A stretch of 64,000 bases of DNA from Leptospira sp. WS92.C1. GTDB lineage: Bacteria > Spirochaetota > Leptospiria > Leptospirales > Leptospiraceae. This document shows positions 13,146 through 22,394 of this stretch, piece by piece. Below the pieces are notes generated by a model. The model saw only the letters and a list, made by a program, of their open reading frames with translations. It was not told the DNA's origin and did not search any database. Every line of letters begins with the position of its first letter. The stretch's first letter is position 1. The DNA is taken from the NCBI RefSeq assembly GCF_040833975.1, contig NZ_CP162130.1:2058501-2122500 (forward strand), given 5' to 3'. The position numbers and the translations under genes are program-made.

Positions 13146-13180
13146 ATTTCTATTGGAAATAAAAAATTTCCAATAGAAAT
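13146..13180. terminator. Long perfect inverted repeat, possible terminator
   Basis: A 14-base arm (13146-13159) pairs perfectly with 13167-13180 around the loop TAAAAAA. The stem is AT-rich, with two GC pairs in the middle and others near one end, and is followed by TTTTTC on the plus strand. It lies 300 bases beyond the deacetylase-like gene, so it may end that transcript or be left over from a mobile element. Confidence 0.5.
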
Positions 13181-13412
13181 TTTTCATGAATTTTATTTTT
13201 TATCAATGAACGTTTTAATTTAAAAACGAAAGAATCCGAAATTTAGATTACCAATCCGCTCAAAGATCCTTTTTTGGTTCCACGCGATATACTGTCGTAA
13301 ATTCTGAGATAAACAGTTCCCAGATCTTTACGAATTGTTAACGAAATGCTCAATGTTTTTTGAGATTGGTCGATGAGAGTTTAGAGAATCGATGATAACT
13401 GTTTAGAGAGAT

Positions 13413-13553
13413 ATGTTCCTTACCGCGATAGGCAAGATATTCATAAAATTAAATGGATCCACAAAGATCCAATTGATGAACCCGGAAGGAGGATTTCCTG
13501 GGATACTTCAAACCGAAGGTGGCGTTATTCCCGATAATAGGACCCATTCCTGA
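13413..13553 (+). pseudogene. Possible short remnant ORF (46 residues)
   Basis: An ATG-initiated frame encodes a 46-residue peptide with LMNPEGGFPGILQTEGG in its second half, which looks protein-like. No ribosome binding site or known domain is seen. It may be the 3' part of a lost gene. Weakly supported. Confidence 0.2.
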
Positions 13554-13673
13554 TTTAGAAAGCTGAGAACATCTTTTGGAATAACGTAGAAAAACAGAAT
13601 CGATTCCAAAGAACTGATAAAACAGAATCAATCTTTAAAAAAATAAATAAACTATTTTTATACAGGTGATGGA

Positions 13674-16418
13674 ATGAAACTCATAGCGCATCGCAAAACC
13701 CCAGTTTACTTTGCCAGAAAGATCAAGCCGCGGCAACTCAACAGAACGATTCCTGAAGTAACGCAGCACAATGCTCACGGGAAACTCAATGTTTTCCTCT
13801 CTGAACTCGGCGCTTTGCTCTCTATGGATCGCTCAGCGGATCGCAAAACAGGATCGCATTGCTCCAGGGGGCGAGATGCTGAGTTGTTGCCTTTGGGACA
13901 GGTTCTTATACTTCTATTCTTTATGTTTTTCTCTTTCCCGACTTTTCTTTTGAGTCAGGATCTTTCGATCGAAGACAGACGATTTTTATCCGCAACGATC
14001 AACGGGAACGTTCTTATGGCAAAACGCGCTTTGCACAATGGAGCTTCTGTCAATGTGCGGGATCCACGTCCGAATTATTTGGAACAAACCCCCTTGATGA
14101 AAGCGGCTTGGAACAATGACGCTGCGTTTACTCGGTTTCTTTTAGAACAAAAAGCGAATGTTAATCTTTCGGACAGGGAAGGGGGGACCGCTTTGATTAC
14201 GGCTGTGTATGGACTAAGCGTCGAAGTAATAAAATTACTTTTAACAAAAAAGGTCGACTTGTATGCGGAAACAAAATCCGGATTGAGTGCAGCGATTATA
14301 GCCTCTGATTTATGTTCTCTACCGATTTTACGAATGTTGAAAGAAGCCGGAGTGGATTTAAACCGTCCAACAGAAAAAGGCTATCGACCACTTTACGCAG
14401 CAAGCAGTCATTGCAATCGTAAATTCCTGGAATATATCCTTGAATCGGGTGCGGACGTAAACGCGGTTGCAGAAGACGGTCAAACAGCTCTTTTCAAGGC
14501 TGCTCGATTTGGTAATCGGGACGCACTTGAGATGTTGTTGAAACGAGGGGCTTCTACAAAATTTTTAGATCGCGATGGGTTGGATGCGTTTTATCATTAT
14601 TTACTTTTTGGTCGACGGGAATCCACGGAAATGAAGGGAGCTGGCGAAATCATAAAATTATTTTTAGAGAAAGATTTAAATTTAGACCGGGAATATCCCG
14701 ATGGCCAAACCGCTCTTATGCTTTTGCTTGATCGAAACATTTTGCGGAATTATCTGTCAAAAGAAAAATTCCCGCTCATTTCGGAGACAATTCAACAAAA
14801 GATAAAAGATGGAAAATTGAAAGGGGAAAATCGTTTCGGCTTGTCTTTATTTGAATATTCAAATTTACGAAAGAAATACGATTTTTATCCAAGGGATTCG
14901 ATTGAATTTGAAAAAGATTTTCTAAAAATTGAAGAAAAAAATCCGTTCACAGCATTACAGATTTCTTATTTATTCGATTATCCGAGATCTAAGGATTTGC
15001 TTCGAAAGTTATTGTTACCAATTTTAACGATGCCAAAACGTACCGACTTAGGCGGATTGGAGATTTTTCTTTGGCGAATTGGTTTTATGCTCAACGAACC
15101 GGAACTTCTCAGACGATTGGACCAAAAATATCCGGATTCTCCTGCGGGGCTTTGGAGTTTAAATTTCAAAGCCGGTGCTTCTACGGGAACTTTAGAAATA
15201 CCAAAGGATCCTTTTCTTGTCGATGTGTGGCTTCGTTCCTTAGAAAAAGGGAATGCGATTCTTTTTGATCCAGAATTCAAAACGTCCCAAAAAATAAATG
15301 CTATACAAGGACTTGGAATGATTGTCCGAGAATGTCGGGTGGATTTACTCGAAAGATTGGTAAATAAAAAAGACTTTTTTGCTAAAAACACTTTGGAGTC
15401 GGATGATCAATTCGGATATTCTTCTTTATTTAACATTTTTTATGATAGCTCGTTTGATTGTGGAAATGAAGAAAAGGAAACTCGGTTACTGCGCTTACTT
15501 TTAGAGATAGGCGCAGATCCAGGAAAAGAGAGATGGATCTCTTTTTCACCTGTCTGTTCTAGTTTACACCAAGCAATTCTTGGCCTCATGAATCCCTGGA
15601 AATATCCGATCACATTTGATTATAATTCGGAAAAATATCAAAAATCTCGAAAACGATTTTTGAAACTTTTGCAAATAGGAGGTAATCCAAATTGTATCGG
15701 AAACTTTATTTCTGATGATCACCTGAATACCGCATTAGAGAGTGTCCAGTTATTAGGGATCCAAGAATTGGAAAAGAAGCTGCTCGAATTTGGCGCATTG
15801 GATACTCGGAAAAAAGAGCTTCACTGGGCGATCCAAACTGCTAATTTACCTCAAATCAAAGAGTTGGTAAACAAAGGAGCTGTCATCGGCTATCAAGAAC
15901 TTGATTTAGCCCGGAATTACGATCCCAATACTTTTTCTAATCTATTAGACTTCTTTAATTCTTTGGAATCTCCTTTATTGATCCAGATGATTTCGAATAT
16001 TCAAATGGGTCGTTGGGCACAAGGTATGGAAATACTCAAACTACTTTCTAAAAAGGGTTTTTCTTACAAAATACGTTCTCATGGTAAGAATCATTTTAAG
16101 TGGTTGATTGCGCTCGATACAAAGGACCCCTATTTTAATCCATATCCGTCTTTTTTTAGAACATCCTGTGCGATTTCATCGTTCATCGAACTTAAACATA
16201 AAAAATTGAATGAGTTGCGATCCTTGATTGATTCCCAAGAATACACTTGCCGTGGTTTTTTCTCTTCTCCTGTGTACCGAAAGAACGCTGACTTGGTAAA
16301 ATCCAAGATTCATTTTTTTAGCGAAGGAATAGAAAAAAACATTCGCAACTACGGATTCGAAAAAGTATTTCCGGAATTAGAGGATGAATCTTATTTTTAC
16401 AATGCCTATTCTATGTAA
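13674..16418 (+). CDS. Large ankyrin-repeat protein, probably exported
   Basis: The open frame of 914 residues has ankyrin repeats from about residue 103 to 310 (for example TPLMKAAWNNDAAFTRFLLEQKANVNL, TALFKAARFGNRDALEMLLKRGA) and weaker repeat-like helices later, ending near 900. Ankyrin repeats bind proteins; the partner is unknown. A hydrophobic stretch at about residues 77-98 (VLILLFFMFFSFPTFLLSQ) looks like a signal peptide with a cleavage site near LLSQ. The 70 residues before it are basic and unlike a normal leader, and the DNA is more GC-rich than its surroundings. In-frame TTG codons at 13884 and 13887 are alternative starts that would place the signal peptide at the N-terminus. Confidence 0.75.
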   Translation: MKLIAHRKTPVYFARKIKPRQLNRTIPEVTQHNAHGKLNVFLSELGALLSMDRSADRKTGSHCSRGRDAELLPLGQVLILLFFMFFSFPTFLLSQDLSIEDRRFLSATINGNVLMAKRALHNGASVNVRDPRPNYLEQTPLMKAAWNNDAAFTRFLLEQKANVNLSDREGGTALITAVYGLSVEVIKLLLTKKVDLYAETKSGLSAAIIASDLCSLPILRMLKEAGVDLNRPTEKGYRPLYAASSHCNRKFLEYILESGADVNAVAEDGQTALFKAARFGNRDALEMLLKRGASTKFLDRDGLDAFYHYLLFGRRESTEMKGAGEIIKLFLEKDLNLDREYPDGQTALMLLLDRNILRNYLSKEKFPLISETIQQKIKDGKLKGENRFGLSLFEYSNLRKKYDFYPRDSIEFEKDFLKIEEKNPFTALQISYLFDYPRSKDLLRKLLLPILTMPKRTDLGGLEIFLWRIGFMLNEPELLRRLDQKYPDSPAGLWSLNFKAGASTGTLEIPKDPFLVDVWLRSLEKGNAILFDPEFKTSQKINAIQGLGMIVRECRVDLLERLVNKKDFFAKNTLESDDQFGYSSLFNIFYDSSFDCGNEEKETRLLRLLLEIGADPGKERWISFSPVCSSLHQAILGLMNPWKYPITFDYNSEKYQKSRKRFLKLLQIGGNPNCIGNFISDDHLNTALESVQLLGIQELEKKLLEFGALDTRKKELHWAIQTANLPQIKELVNKGAVIGYQELDLARNYDPNTFSNLLDFFNSLESPLLIQMISNIQMGRWAQGMEILKLLSKKGFSYKIRSHGKNHFKWLIALDTKDPYFNPYPSFFRTSCAISSFIELKHKKLNELRSLIDSQEYTCRGFFSSPVYRKNADLVKSKIHFFSEGIEKNIRNYGFEKVFPELEDESYFYNAYSM
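13680..13900 (+). repeat. GC-richer segment at the 5' end of the ankyrin gene, possible dispersed repeat
   Basis: This segment differs in composition from both sides and is open in two forward frames. It contains internal repeats: ATCGCAAAAC occurs twice and GATCGC several times. The predicted peptide does not resemble a signal sequence or an ankyrin repeat. It could be a copy of a repeat element that invaded the gene start. Only one copy is inside this window, so its dispersed nature is an inference. Confidence 0.35.
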
Positions 16419-16423
16419 CCCAA

Positions 16424-16606
16424 ATCTTTGAGTGGAGTGGATCACACGAGAGATTTACGAACCATTCCGGAATTAAAAAAGATGTTATTGTAAAACCTGG
16501 ATTATCAAAGCAAAACGATTCGGACAACCCAGTCATAGAAAAATACAGATTGGATTCTATCGATTATCCGATAAAAAGTTGCTTCTACAACAAAATTGTC
16601 GGATAA
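16424..16606 (+). pseudogene. Possible remnant frame behind the ankyrin gene
   Basis: A frame open for 60 codons encodes a protein-like stretch (including VIVKPGLSKQNDSDNPVIEKY) but lacks a start codon and ribosome binding site. It starts right after the ankyrin stop in another frame, so it could be a broken gene or a frameshifted extension. Weakly supported. Confidence 0.2.
16564..16606. terminator. Imperfect hairpin between convergent genes
   Basis: TTATCCGATAA at 16564-16574 pairs with TTGTCGGATAA at 16596-16606 with one G-U wobble; a small GTTG/CAAC hairpin fits inside the loop. It lies between the ankyrin gene and the convergent lipoprotein gene and may terminate transcription, though there is no T-tract. 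Confidence 0.35.
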
Positions 16607-16644
16607 ATCAAGAGACTCATTCGTTCATATATATTGCTTTTTTA

Positions 16645-17106
16645 TTAGAATCCATCCAGTTTGATTTGAATTTCTTTGAATAAAGGATCCCAAATGTTTA
16701 TCTTACACCATTCCGCATTCAATTCCGTCTGTTCTATATTGTTATTCCAAAGTCTATATTTGACTGTTCGAACGGTCGCACTGGATTTATCACCGGAAAT
16801 TTGCAGATAATATTTATGGAATGCCACAAACGATTGACCAGAAGCTGCATATTGAGTTCCGGTAACGTGCAATAATTCATAAAATGGAACTTTTTCGGTA
16901 ATGATGATTCCTTTTGCTTTATCCTGTTTTTCAATTGCGATTTTAAATTGTTTCAACGCATAAATCGTAGCGTCGAATGTTTTGTCCTTGGATTGGGTGT
17001 AAGAGCGGGTCAGATCCTTGTTATAAAGAGCTTCATCGATTTTTGTCGACGTAACACAGTTCGAATAAATAAAAAGGAAAGCCAAAAGAATTAGGATTCT
17101 TCTCAC
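16645..17106 (-). CDS. Small lipoprotein, unknown function
   Basis: A 153-residue protein that starts at a GTG at 17106 preceded by AGGAG. The N-terminus VRRILILLAFLFIYSNC is a lipoprotein signal with the spirochaete-type lipobox YSNC, so the mature protein should be lipid-anchored at the cysteine near residue 17. The rest is mixed alpha/beta with no recognised domain. The longer open frame to 17274 adds residues that overlap the RND gene and lack a start signal. It lies just downstream of the RND transporter on the same strand. Confidence 0.7.
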   Translation of the reverse strand: MRRILILLAFLFIYSNCVTSTKIDEALYNKDLTRSYTQSKDKTFDATIYALKQFKIAIEKQDKAKGIIITEKVPFYELLHVTGTQYAASGQSFVAFHKYYLQISGDKSSATVRTVKYRLWNNNIEQTELNAEWCKINIWDPLFKEIQIKLDGF

Positions 17107-17252
17107 GTTTTTTTGCACTCCTGCGTATGTAATGAAATATTCTCTTTTAAGAAAAATACATTCGTGCCGCGTGGTCAATCTGAAATAAAAAAAATAAGGA
17201 ATGAGATATTTATTTTGAGAAACAAGATCTTTTATTCCTTTGGGATTCAAAT

Positions 17253-20200
17253 TCAGCTGCTTGCCTTTCTCCAAAAAATACGATTGATTCTTTCCTGAAC
17301 ATTATAGACGGTTTTATACAAAACCGGAACTGCGACCAATGTAAGAACCGAGGAGAATGCCAACCCCCATCCGAATGCAAGAGCCATCGGAACGAGAAAT
17401 GGATCTCGTCCACCGATTCCATACGCCGTCGGCAATAGACCTAAGACGGTAGTCACGGTTGTCAATACGACGGGTCTGAGTCTTAGCAAACCGGTTTCTA
17501 TCAAGATCGAATCGATATCTTCGCCCGGTTTTTCCAATCTGAGCTGATTGGCAAAATCTACGAGCACGATGGAATCGTTAACCACCACTCCCGCAAGACC
17601 TACGATTCCCAAAAAGGCAAGGAAACCAAAATATTCTCCATGCAACACAAAGGCCAGGATTACGCCGATCAAAGAAAAGGGAATCGAACTTACAACGATC
17701 ACCGGCTGAGTGAGAGATCGGAACAGGGACGCTAAAATCATAAAGATAATGATAAACGCCACTAAAAATGCGCGTCCCAAACTCGCTAAAGATTCTTCCG
17801 TATCCTTGTTTTCTCCGCCGAAACGCATCCGATAACCGGGATATTTTTCGATAATTCCCTTTGCTGACTTTGCAATCTCAGCGTTCGCTCTTCTTGTATC
17901 GGTTTTTGTTTCATCCAAGTTAGACGTCACCGTCAGGAGACGTTTTCCGTCCAAGTGATTGATGTTTGCAAAACCGGGTTCTCTCACATATGTGATCAAT
18001 TTTGAAACTGGAATCAACTTTCCGATCTGATTGCTCACAAAGATATTGTTCAGAGATCCGATCGACTTTCGGACTTCTTCCGGAAAACGAACCTTTACTT
18101 CCACTTCCTCGTCCGCTCGTTTGATCTTTGTGGCTACGGTTCCTTGAAATGCAGTATTGATCGCTTGCGCGATTTTGAATACGGAAACTCCGGCCGTCGA
18201 AGCGAGGTGTTCACTCACTTTGATTCTGATCTCGTCTTTTCCTTCGTTAAAGTCGTCTCCGATGTCGGTAACCCCGGGAACCTTTGCCATGACTCCTTTG
18301 TATTCTTCTCCGATCCGAATCAGAGTTTCGTAATCGTCTCCTCTGATCTCGATGGCAACCGGTTTACCGACCGGAGGACCACCGGAGATTTTTTCAAAAT
18401 CGAGGGCCAAAAGTTGTCCTTTAAATCGTGCAAATTCCGAAGGAAATCCGTTTAATGAAAAGGCTTTGTATTCTTCCTTTTTTTTCTCCGCTTCTTTTTT
18501 ACGGGTTTCTTCGAGGATCTGGATCGATTTTTGATTCAAAAGCCAAATCGTTTTTTCTCTTACCTCGGCGATGATTTCATCGGTGGCACGTTTGCGATTT
18601 TCTTCCGGAGTCAGATATACTAAAACCTGCGCGTAGTGTTTTCCCCGTTTTGTAAACGGGTCGTTCGGATCCTTTTGAATGATTCCGACCCGAGTCACAT
18701 AATTCTCGATTTCCTCTTTGGGGAGTTTTGCAAGTTCCATTTCCAAAAGATGCGTAAACTTCTCGGTCTCTTGTAGCGAGAGCCCGGTCTGACCCGTCAA
18801 CTTGATCTGAAACACATCCACTGAGCCCGGAAAAAGTTTGAATTTTCCTGCGACTCCGAAAAGAGCGAAACTTCCCAACAACATCGCAATCAGATATAAG
18901 AAAACCTGCAATCTATGACCGAGTGCAAATTTTAAAAGCGGGAGATAGTATGTGATTTTAAACTTATAAAACCAACCACTCTCTTCTTTGATTTCCCCAG
19001 AGTGAAATTTGTGTTTATTGATATCATACAAGTGAGAGGGTAGAATGAAGAACGCCTCCGATAAGGAAGCAAGTAACGCGATGATCACAACCAAGGGAAT
19101 GCTGTAGATAAATTTTCCAAAAATCCCCGTCATAAACAGCATCGGAGCAAAAGCAGCAACGGTCGTGGTCACAGTCGCGGTAACAGGATCAATGACTTCG
19201 GAAGTTCCCTTCAGAGCCGCTTCGTAGGCGGGCATCCCTTCTTCCATATAACGATACACGTTCTCGCAGATGATGATCGCGTCGTCGACGAGAATCCCCA
19301 CGACTATGATCAAACCGAACATCGAAATTAGATTCAACGTGAGTCCGAGATAATTCATGATCACAAAGGTGGCGCCGAATGAGACCGGAATTCCAAGCGC
19401 CGTCATGAGAGCCACTCTCCAGCCTAAGAATAAAAACAGGGAAGCGGTTACCAAGATCAAACCACCGGCTGCGTTTGACAGTAAGACCCCCAATCGTCTT
19501 CGAATGTATTTAGAAAGATCGTTTACAAACGCATATTGGAATTCGTCGCCCGAACTTTTTTCAAATTCCGCGATTACTTTTTTGGCCTCGTCCACTACGA
19601 GAATCGCATCGGCTTTTTCGCGTTTGATGACAGTGAGCGCGATCGTTTTTCTTCCGTTGACCTTATCGATGTATTCTGCTTCTTTGAGACCTTCGGTAAC
19701 TGTAGCGACGTTGTTGATTCGGATCGAATTTCCAATTTCGTTGGATCGAATATGAACCCCGGAAATTTCCTTTGGGGAATCGAATTCTCCAATGGTTCTC
19801 AGGATCACTTCTTTTTGGTTCCCGGCGATGTTTCCACCCGGGAAATTAATATTACGATTTTTTAATGCAAAGATTACGTCCTGGCTTGTGAGATAATGAG
19901 AGAACATCGCAGCGGGATTGATATCCACCTGCATCTCCGTATCTCTCCAGCCTCTTTTGGAAATTCTGGCGACTCCGGGAATGTCTTCCAAAGCCTGTTC
20001 AACCACCTTGGAATGCGCTTTGAGTCGTTTTTCTGCCTCGATACCTGTATCATTTGTTTTTAAACTGACGTCGATTTCGATCACCGGTTGTCTCGACGTT
20101 GTGATCTCATTGACCAAGGGATCTTCCGCTTCTTCGGGAAGATCCTCCACCCTGTCGATCGCGGACTTGATGTCGTCCACGACTTTCTGAGTGTCCTTCG

Positions 20201-20498
20201 AATCCGGATCCAAAGTGATTACGATTCCGGAACGATTTTCAATCGAAGCGGAACGAAATTCCTTGATTCCATCCACTTCCTTAATCGCTTCCTCCAAGGG
20301 TTTCGTGACGAGCTTTTCAATTTCGGAAGGAGAGGCCCCTGGAAATACGGTAACTACGCTCACGATATCAAAGTTGATGTTCGGAAACGCTTCGCGATTC
20401 ATTCTTACAGCGGTAAAACCGCCGATCAGAATGATCAGAAAGGTGAGAAGATTTACAAAGATACTTTTAGAGAGAAAGTATTTAACCAGTGATTTCAT
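17253..20498 (-). CDS. RND-family efflux permease (AcrB-like)
   Basis: A 1081-residue inner-membrane proton-driven exporter with 12 membrane segments in the RND layout. TM1 is at residues 10-30, followed by a large periplasmic loop beginning [21 protein letters not shown]. The TM4 region [23 protein letters not shown] carries the paired Asp residues of the proton relay. The second half repeats the layout, with [21 protein letters not shown] and a final permease bundle. An insertion of charged residues ([18 protein letters not shown]) lies in the second periplasmic loop. No adaptor or TolC gene is adjacent, so partners must be encoded elsewhere. It follows def after 21 bases. Confidence 0.92.
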   Translation of the reverse strand: MKSLVKYFLSKSIFVNLLTFLIILIGGFTAVRMNREAFPNINFDIVSVVTVFPGASPSEIEKLVTKPLEEAIKEVDGIKEFRSASIENRSGIVITLDPDSKDTQKVVDDIKSAIDRVEDLPEEAEDPLVNEITTSRQPVIEIDVSLKTNDTGIEAEKRLKAHSKVVEQALEDIPGVARISKRGWRDTEMQVDINPAAMFSHYLTSQDVIFALKNRNINFPGGNIAGNQKEVILRTIGEFDSPKEISGVHIRSNEIGNSIRINNVATVTEGLKEAEYIDKVNGRKTIALTVIKREKADAILVVDEAKKVIAEFEKSSGDEFQYAFVNDLSKYIRRRLGVLLSNAAGGLILVTASLFLFLGWRVALMTALGIPVSFGATFVIMNYLGLTLNLISMFGLIIVVGILVDDAIIICENVYRYMEEGMPAYEAALKGTSEVIDPVTATVTTTVAAFAPMLFMTGIFGKFIYSIPLVVIIALLASLSEAFFILPSHLYDINKHKFHSGEIKEESGWFYKFKITYYLPLLKFALGHRLQVFLYLIAMLLGSFALFGVAGKFKLFPGSVDVFQIKLTGQTGLSLQETEKFTHLLEMELAKLPKEEIENYVTRVGIIQKDPNDPFTKRGKHYAQVLVYLTPEENRKRATDEIIAEVREKTIWLLNQKSIQILEETRKKEAEKKKEEYKAFSLNGFPSEFARFKGQLLALDFEKISGGPPVGKPVAIEIRGDDYETLIRIGEEYKGVMAKVPGVTDIGDDFNEGKDEIRIKVSEHLASTAGVSVFKIAQAINTAFQGTVATKIKRADEEVEVKVRFPEEVRKSIGSLNNIFVSNQIGKLIPVSKLITYVREPGFANINHLDGKRLLTVTSNLDETKTDTRRANAEIAKSAKGIIEKYPGYRMRFGGENKDTEESLASLGRAFLVAFIIIFMILASLFRSLTQPVIVVSSIPFSLIGVILAFVLHGEYFGFLAFLGIVGLAGVVVNDSIVLVDFANQLRLEKPGEDIDSILIETGLLRLRPVVLTTVTTVLGLLPTAYGIGGRDPFLVPMALAFGWGLAFSSVLTLVAVPVLYKTVYNVQERINRIFWRKASS

Positions 20499-20519
20499 AT
20501 TTTTTTATTTTAGAATTTT

Positions 20520-21056
20520 CTAATCTAGAATTTTTCCGCCGGAATCGAGAGTGTCATTAAATCCGAATTGTTTTGTATCCTTTAGTCGATCGACATAGAG
20601 AATGCCCGCCAAATGATCGCATTCGTGCTGATAGACGACGGCTTTATATCCTTCTATGACTTCGTCAAATTTATTCCCTTTTTCGTCCATCCATTCCATT
20701 CTGATTTGATTCGGTCTTTCCACATAACCGCGCATTCCCGGAACGGAAAGACAACCTTCCCAAAAACCCGAACTATCCTGAGTCAAAGGAGTGATGATTG
20801 GATTCAAAATCACACGATCCGGGACGTCCGGCGTTCCCGGATAACGTTCGTTGTCTTCGGAGCCTACGACTACGATTTGTTTTAAAATTCCGATCTGAGG
20901 CGCCGCAAGACCGACCCCGTCCGCATGACGCATCGTATCAAACATGTCTCTAATGAGTTTTTTAAATTCTTTGGTTTGAATCTCGTCCTCGGAGACGGGT
21001 TCTGAAATTTGGCGTAGAATGGGGTCTCCCATTCTCAAAATTTTTCTTACTGACAT
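20520..21056 (-). CDS. def: Peptide deformylase
   Basis: A 178-residue metalloenzyme that removes the formyl group from nascent proteins. All three motifs are visible: [10 protein letters not shown] near residue 46, EGCLSVPG near residue 99 (metal-binding Cys) and [12 protein letters not shown] near residue 140 (two metal-binding His and the catalytic Glu). The start is the ATG at 21056; the open frame reaches further up into the preceding gene. Its ATG begins one base after the stop of the hydrolase-like gene, suggesting coupled translation. Confidence 0.95.
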   Translation of the reverse strand: MSVRKILRMGDPILRQISEPVSEDEIQTKEFKKLIRDMFDTMRHADGVGLAAPQIGILKQIVVVGSEDNERYPGTPDVPDRVILNPIITPLTQDSSGFWEGCLSVPGMRGYVERPNQIRMEWMDEKGNKFDEVIEGYKAVVYQHECDHLAGILYVDRLKDTKQFGFNDTLDSGGKILD

Positions 21057-21057
21057 A

Positions 21058-21786
21058 TTAAAAACCAGGTTCCATCTTAAAGTTTGACTTTTTTTGCACA
21101 GAAGAAATCGGAACCTCTGCGAGAATTTTCGTGACAAGATTCTGAAAGAGAGCTTGGATCGAATGGGCGTCCTCCGCTTCGATTCGAAACACCCGGTATC
21201 TGCTCAGTTGTTTTCCTAAAATCCGAAACGTATCAGAGATGTTTCCCGAATTTTTTGTAAATAGAATCGAAGGCAAAATGGGAAAATCGCTCTTCCAAAC
21301 CAGAAGATTCTCTTTCATGGATTCCAACAAAGAATGCAGTTCTTTAGAAAGTAAAAACCAAGGATGCCACGGAAATCGTTCCAAGATCCATTCCACGTTT
21401 TGTGGAAAAATAGGAGAGGCGGTCTCCGTTTTTAGAAAAGGAGGATTGATTAAACAAGCGGACTCGATTTGATCCGGATATCGTTTCAATAGATCAAAGA
21501 TCATTCCGGAAAATAGCCCTTCTCCGAGCAATCGCACCTTTCTTTCGGAGTTTTCGATTTCAACGCACAAAAGTCTGATCCATTCTTCATAGTTTGGAAA
21601 ATCGATTTGAAACGGATCGATTCGCAATTCTAAAACGTTTACCCGAAACTCGGAGACAAACGAGTTTCCGTTGAGAATTCTCCCCGAAAAATCAAAATCC
21701 GGGACCAGGATGAGCGGGGTCTGATTGGACGTTCCGGATCGAGAAAATTGAATTCGATTGCGCATAGTTTCTTTGGAATCTGTCAT
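21058..21786 (-). CDS. Alpha/beta-hydrolase-like protein
   Basis: About 242 residues from the ATG at 21786; ATGs at 21819 and 21765 are alternatives and no start has a clear ribosome binding site. The early strand [13 protein letters not shown] and the nucleophile-elbow-like [21 protein letters not shown] (G-E-G in place of G-x-S-x-G) fit an alpha/beta-hydrolase fold, with [14 protein letters not shown] at the end where a catalytic His is usual. The normal nucleophilic Ser is replaced by Glu at the elbow, so the activity is doubtful. It lies between tRNA-Ala and def. Confidence 0.6.
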   Translation of the reverse strand: MTDSKETMRNRIQFSRSGTSNQTPLILVPDFDFSGRILNGNSFVSEFRVNVLELRIDPFQIDFPNYEEWIRLLCVEIENSERKVRLLGEGLFSGMIFDLLKRYPDQIESACLINPPFLKTETASPIFPQNVEWILERFPWHPWFLLSKELHSLLESMKENLLVWKSDFPILPSILFTKNSGNISDTFRILGKQLSRYRVFRIEAEDAHSIQALFQNLVTKILAEVPISSVQKKSNFKMEPGF

Positions 21787-21942
21787 ACCGAGCTTTGACG
21801 TTCCGGAACAAATATCCATAAAAAAAGTAAAACCATGTCCATGACTTTTGAGGAAAGAAAAGCCGTCTCTTAGAAGAAGTTGTAAAAGAGTTTGACAGAG
21901 GCGGGGAAAATTTAAAAACTCAAGTGCGGCGGAAAGTAAGCT

Positions 21943-22015
<73 letters not shown>

Positions 22016-22076
22016 GCTGGAATCAGGATTTTTCCAAATTCCGTAAAGTCAATACAAATACAAAAGGAGTGGAAGG

Positions 22077-22385
22077 ATGAGTGAATCGATCGAGGACTTA
22101 CAAAAAAAGTTAAAGATCCAGAACGATATTATCAAAGGTTATGAAAAGGTTTTAAGACTCAACGAACAGGAGTTGGAAAACGCGGACGAAATCATTCGTA
22201 TGTATGAAGGCATCATTCAATATTCCGGAAAAGAGTTAAAGGACATAAAGGAAGCGTATGACGCAACCAATCTCGTCACAAATCTTTCCAGAGAGGAACT
22301 GATCGACGCTCTGACTCGTATTAGAGATTTGGAAAATGCAAATAAGAAACTTAGAGAAGAATCCTTAAAGTTTCAGGCCGGCTGA
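22077..22385 (+). CDS. Coiled-coil protein preceding the partner-switch genes
   Basis: A 102-residue, almost wholly helical protein rich in Glu, Lys and Leu with heptad patterns (IEDLQKKLKIQNDIIKGYEKVL, IRDLENANKKLREE). No membrane segment or signal. A GGAAGG ribosome binding site precedes the ATG. It ends nine bases before the phosphatase-kinase gene, so it may act in the same signalling unit, for example as a scaffold; this is inferred from position only. Confidence 0.75.
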   Translation: MSESIEDLQKKLKIQNDIIKGYEKVLRLNEQELENADEIIRMYEGIIQYSGKELKDIKEAYDATNLVTNLSREELIDALTRIRDLENANKKLREESLKFQAG

Positions 22386-22394
22386 ACCTCTGCT

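Larger units (their letters stand above)
12838..13673 (+). other. Gene-poor region of 836 bases
   Basis: No convincing gene. The stretch is AT-rich and irregular and holds a long perfect inverted repeat at 13146-13180 and an unsupported 46-codon frame at 13413-13553. It has the look of decayed sequence between the deacetylase-like gene and the ankyrin gene. The promoter of the ankyrin gene may lie at its right end. Confidence 0.6.
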
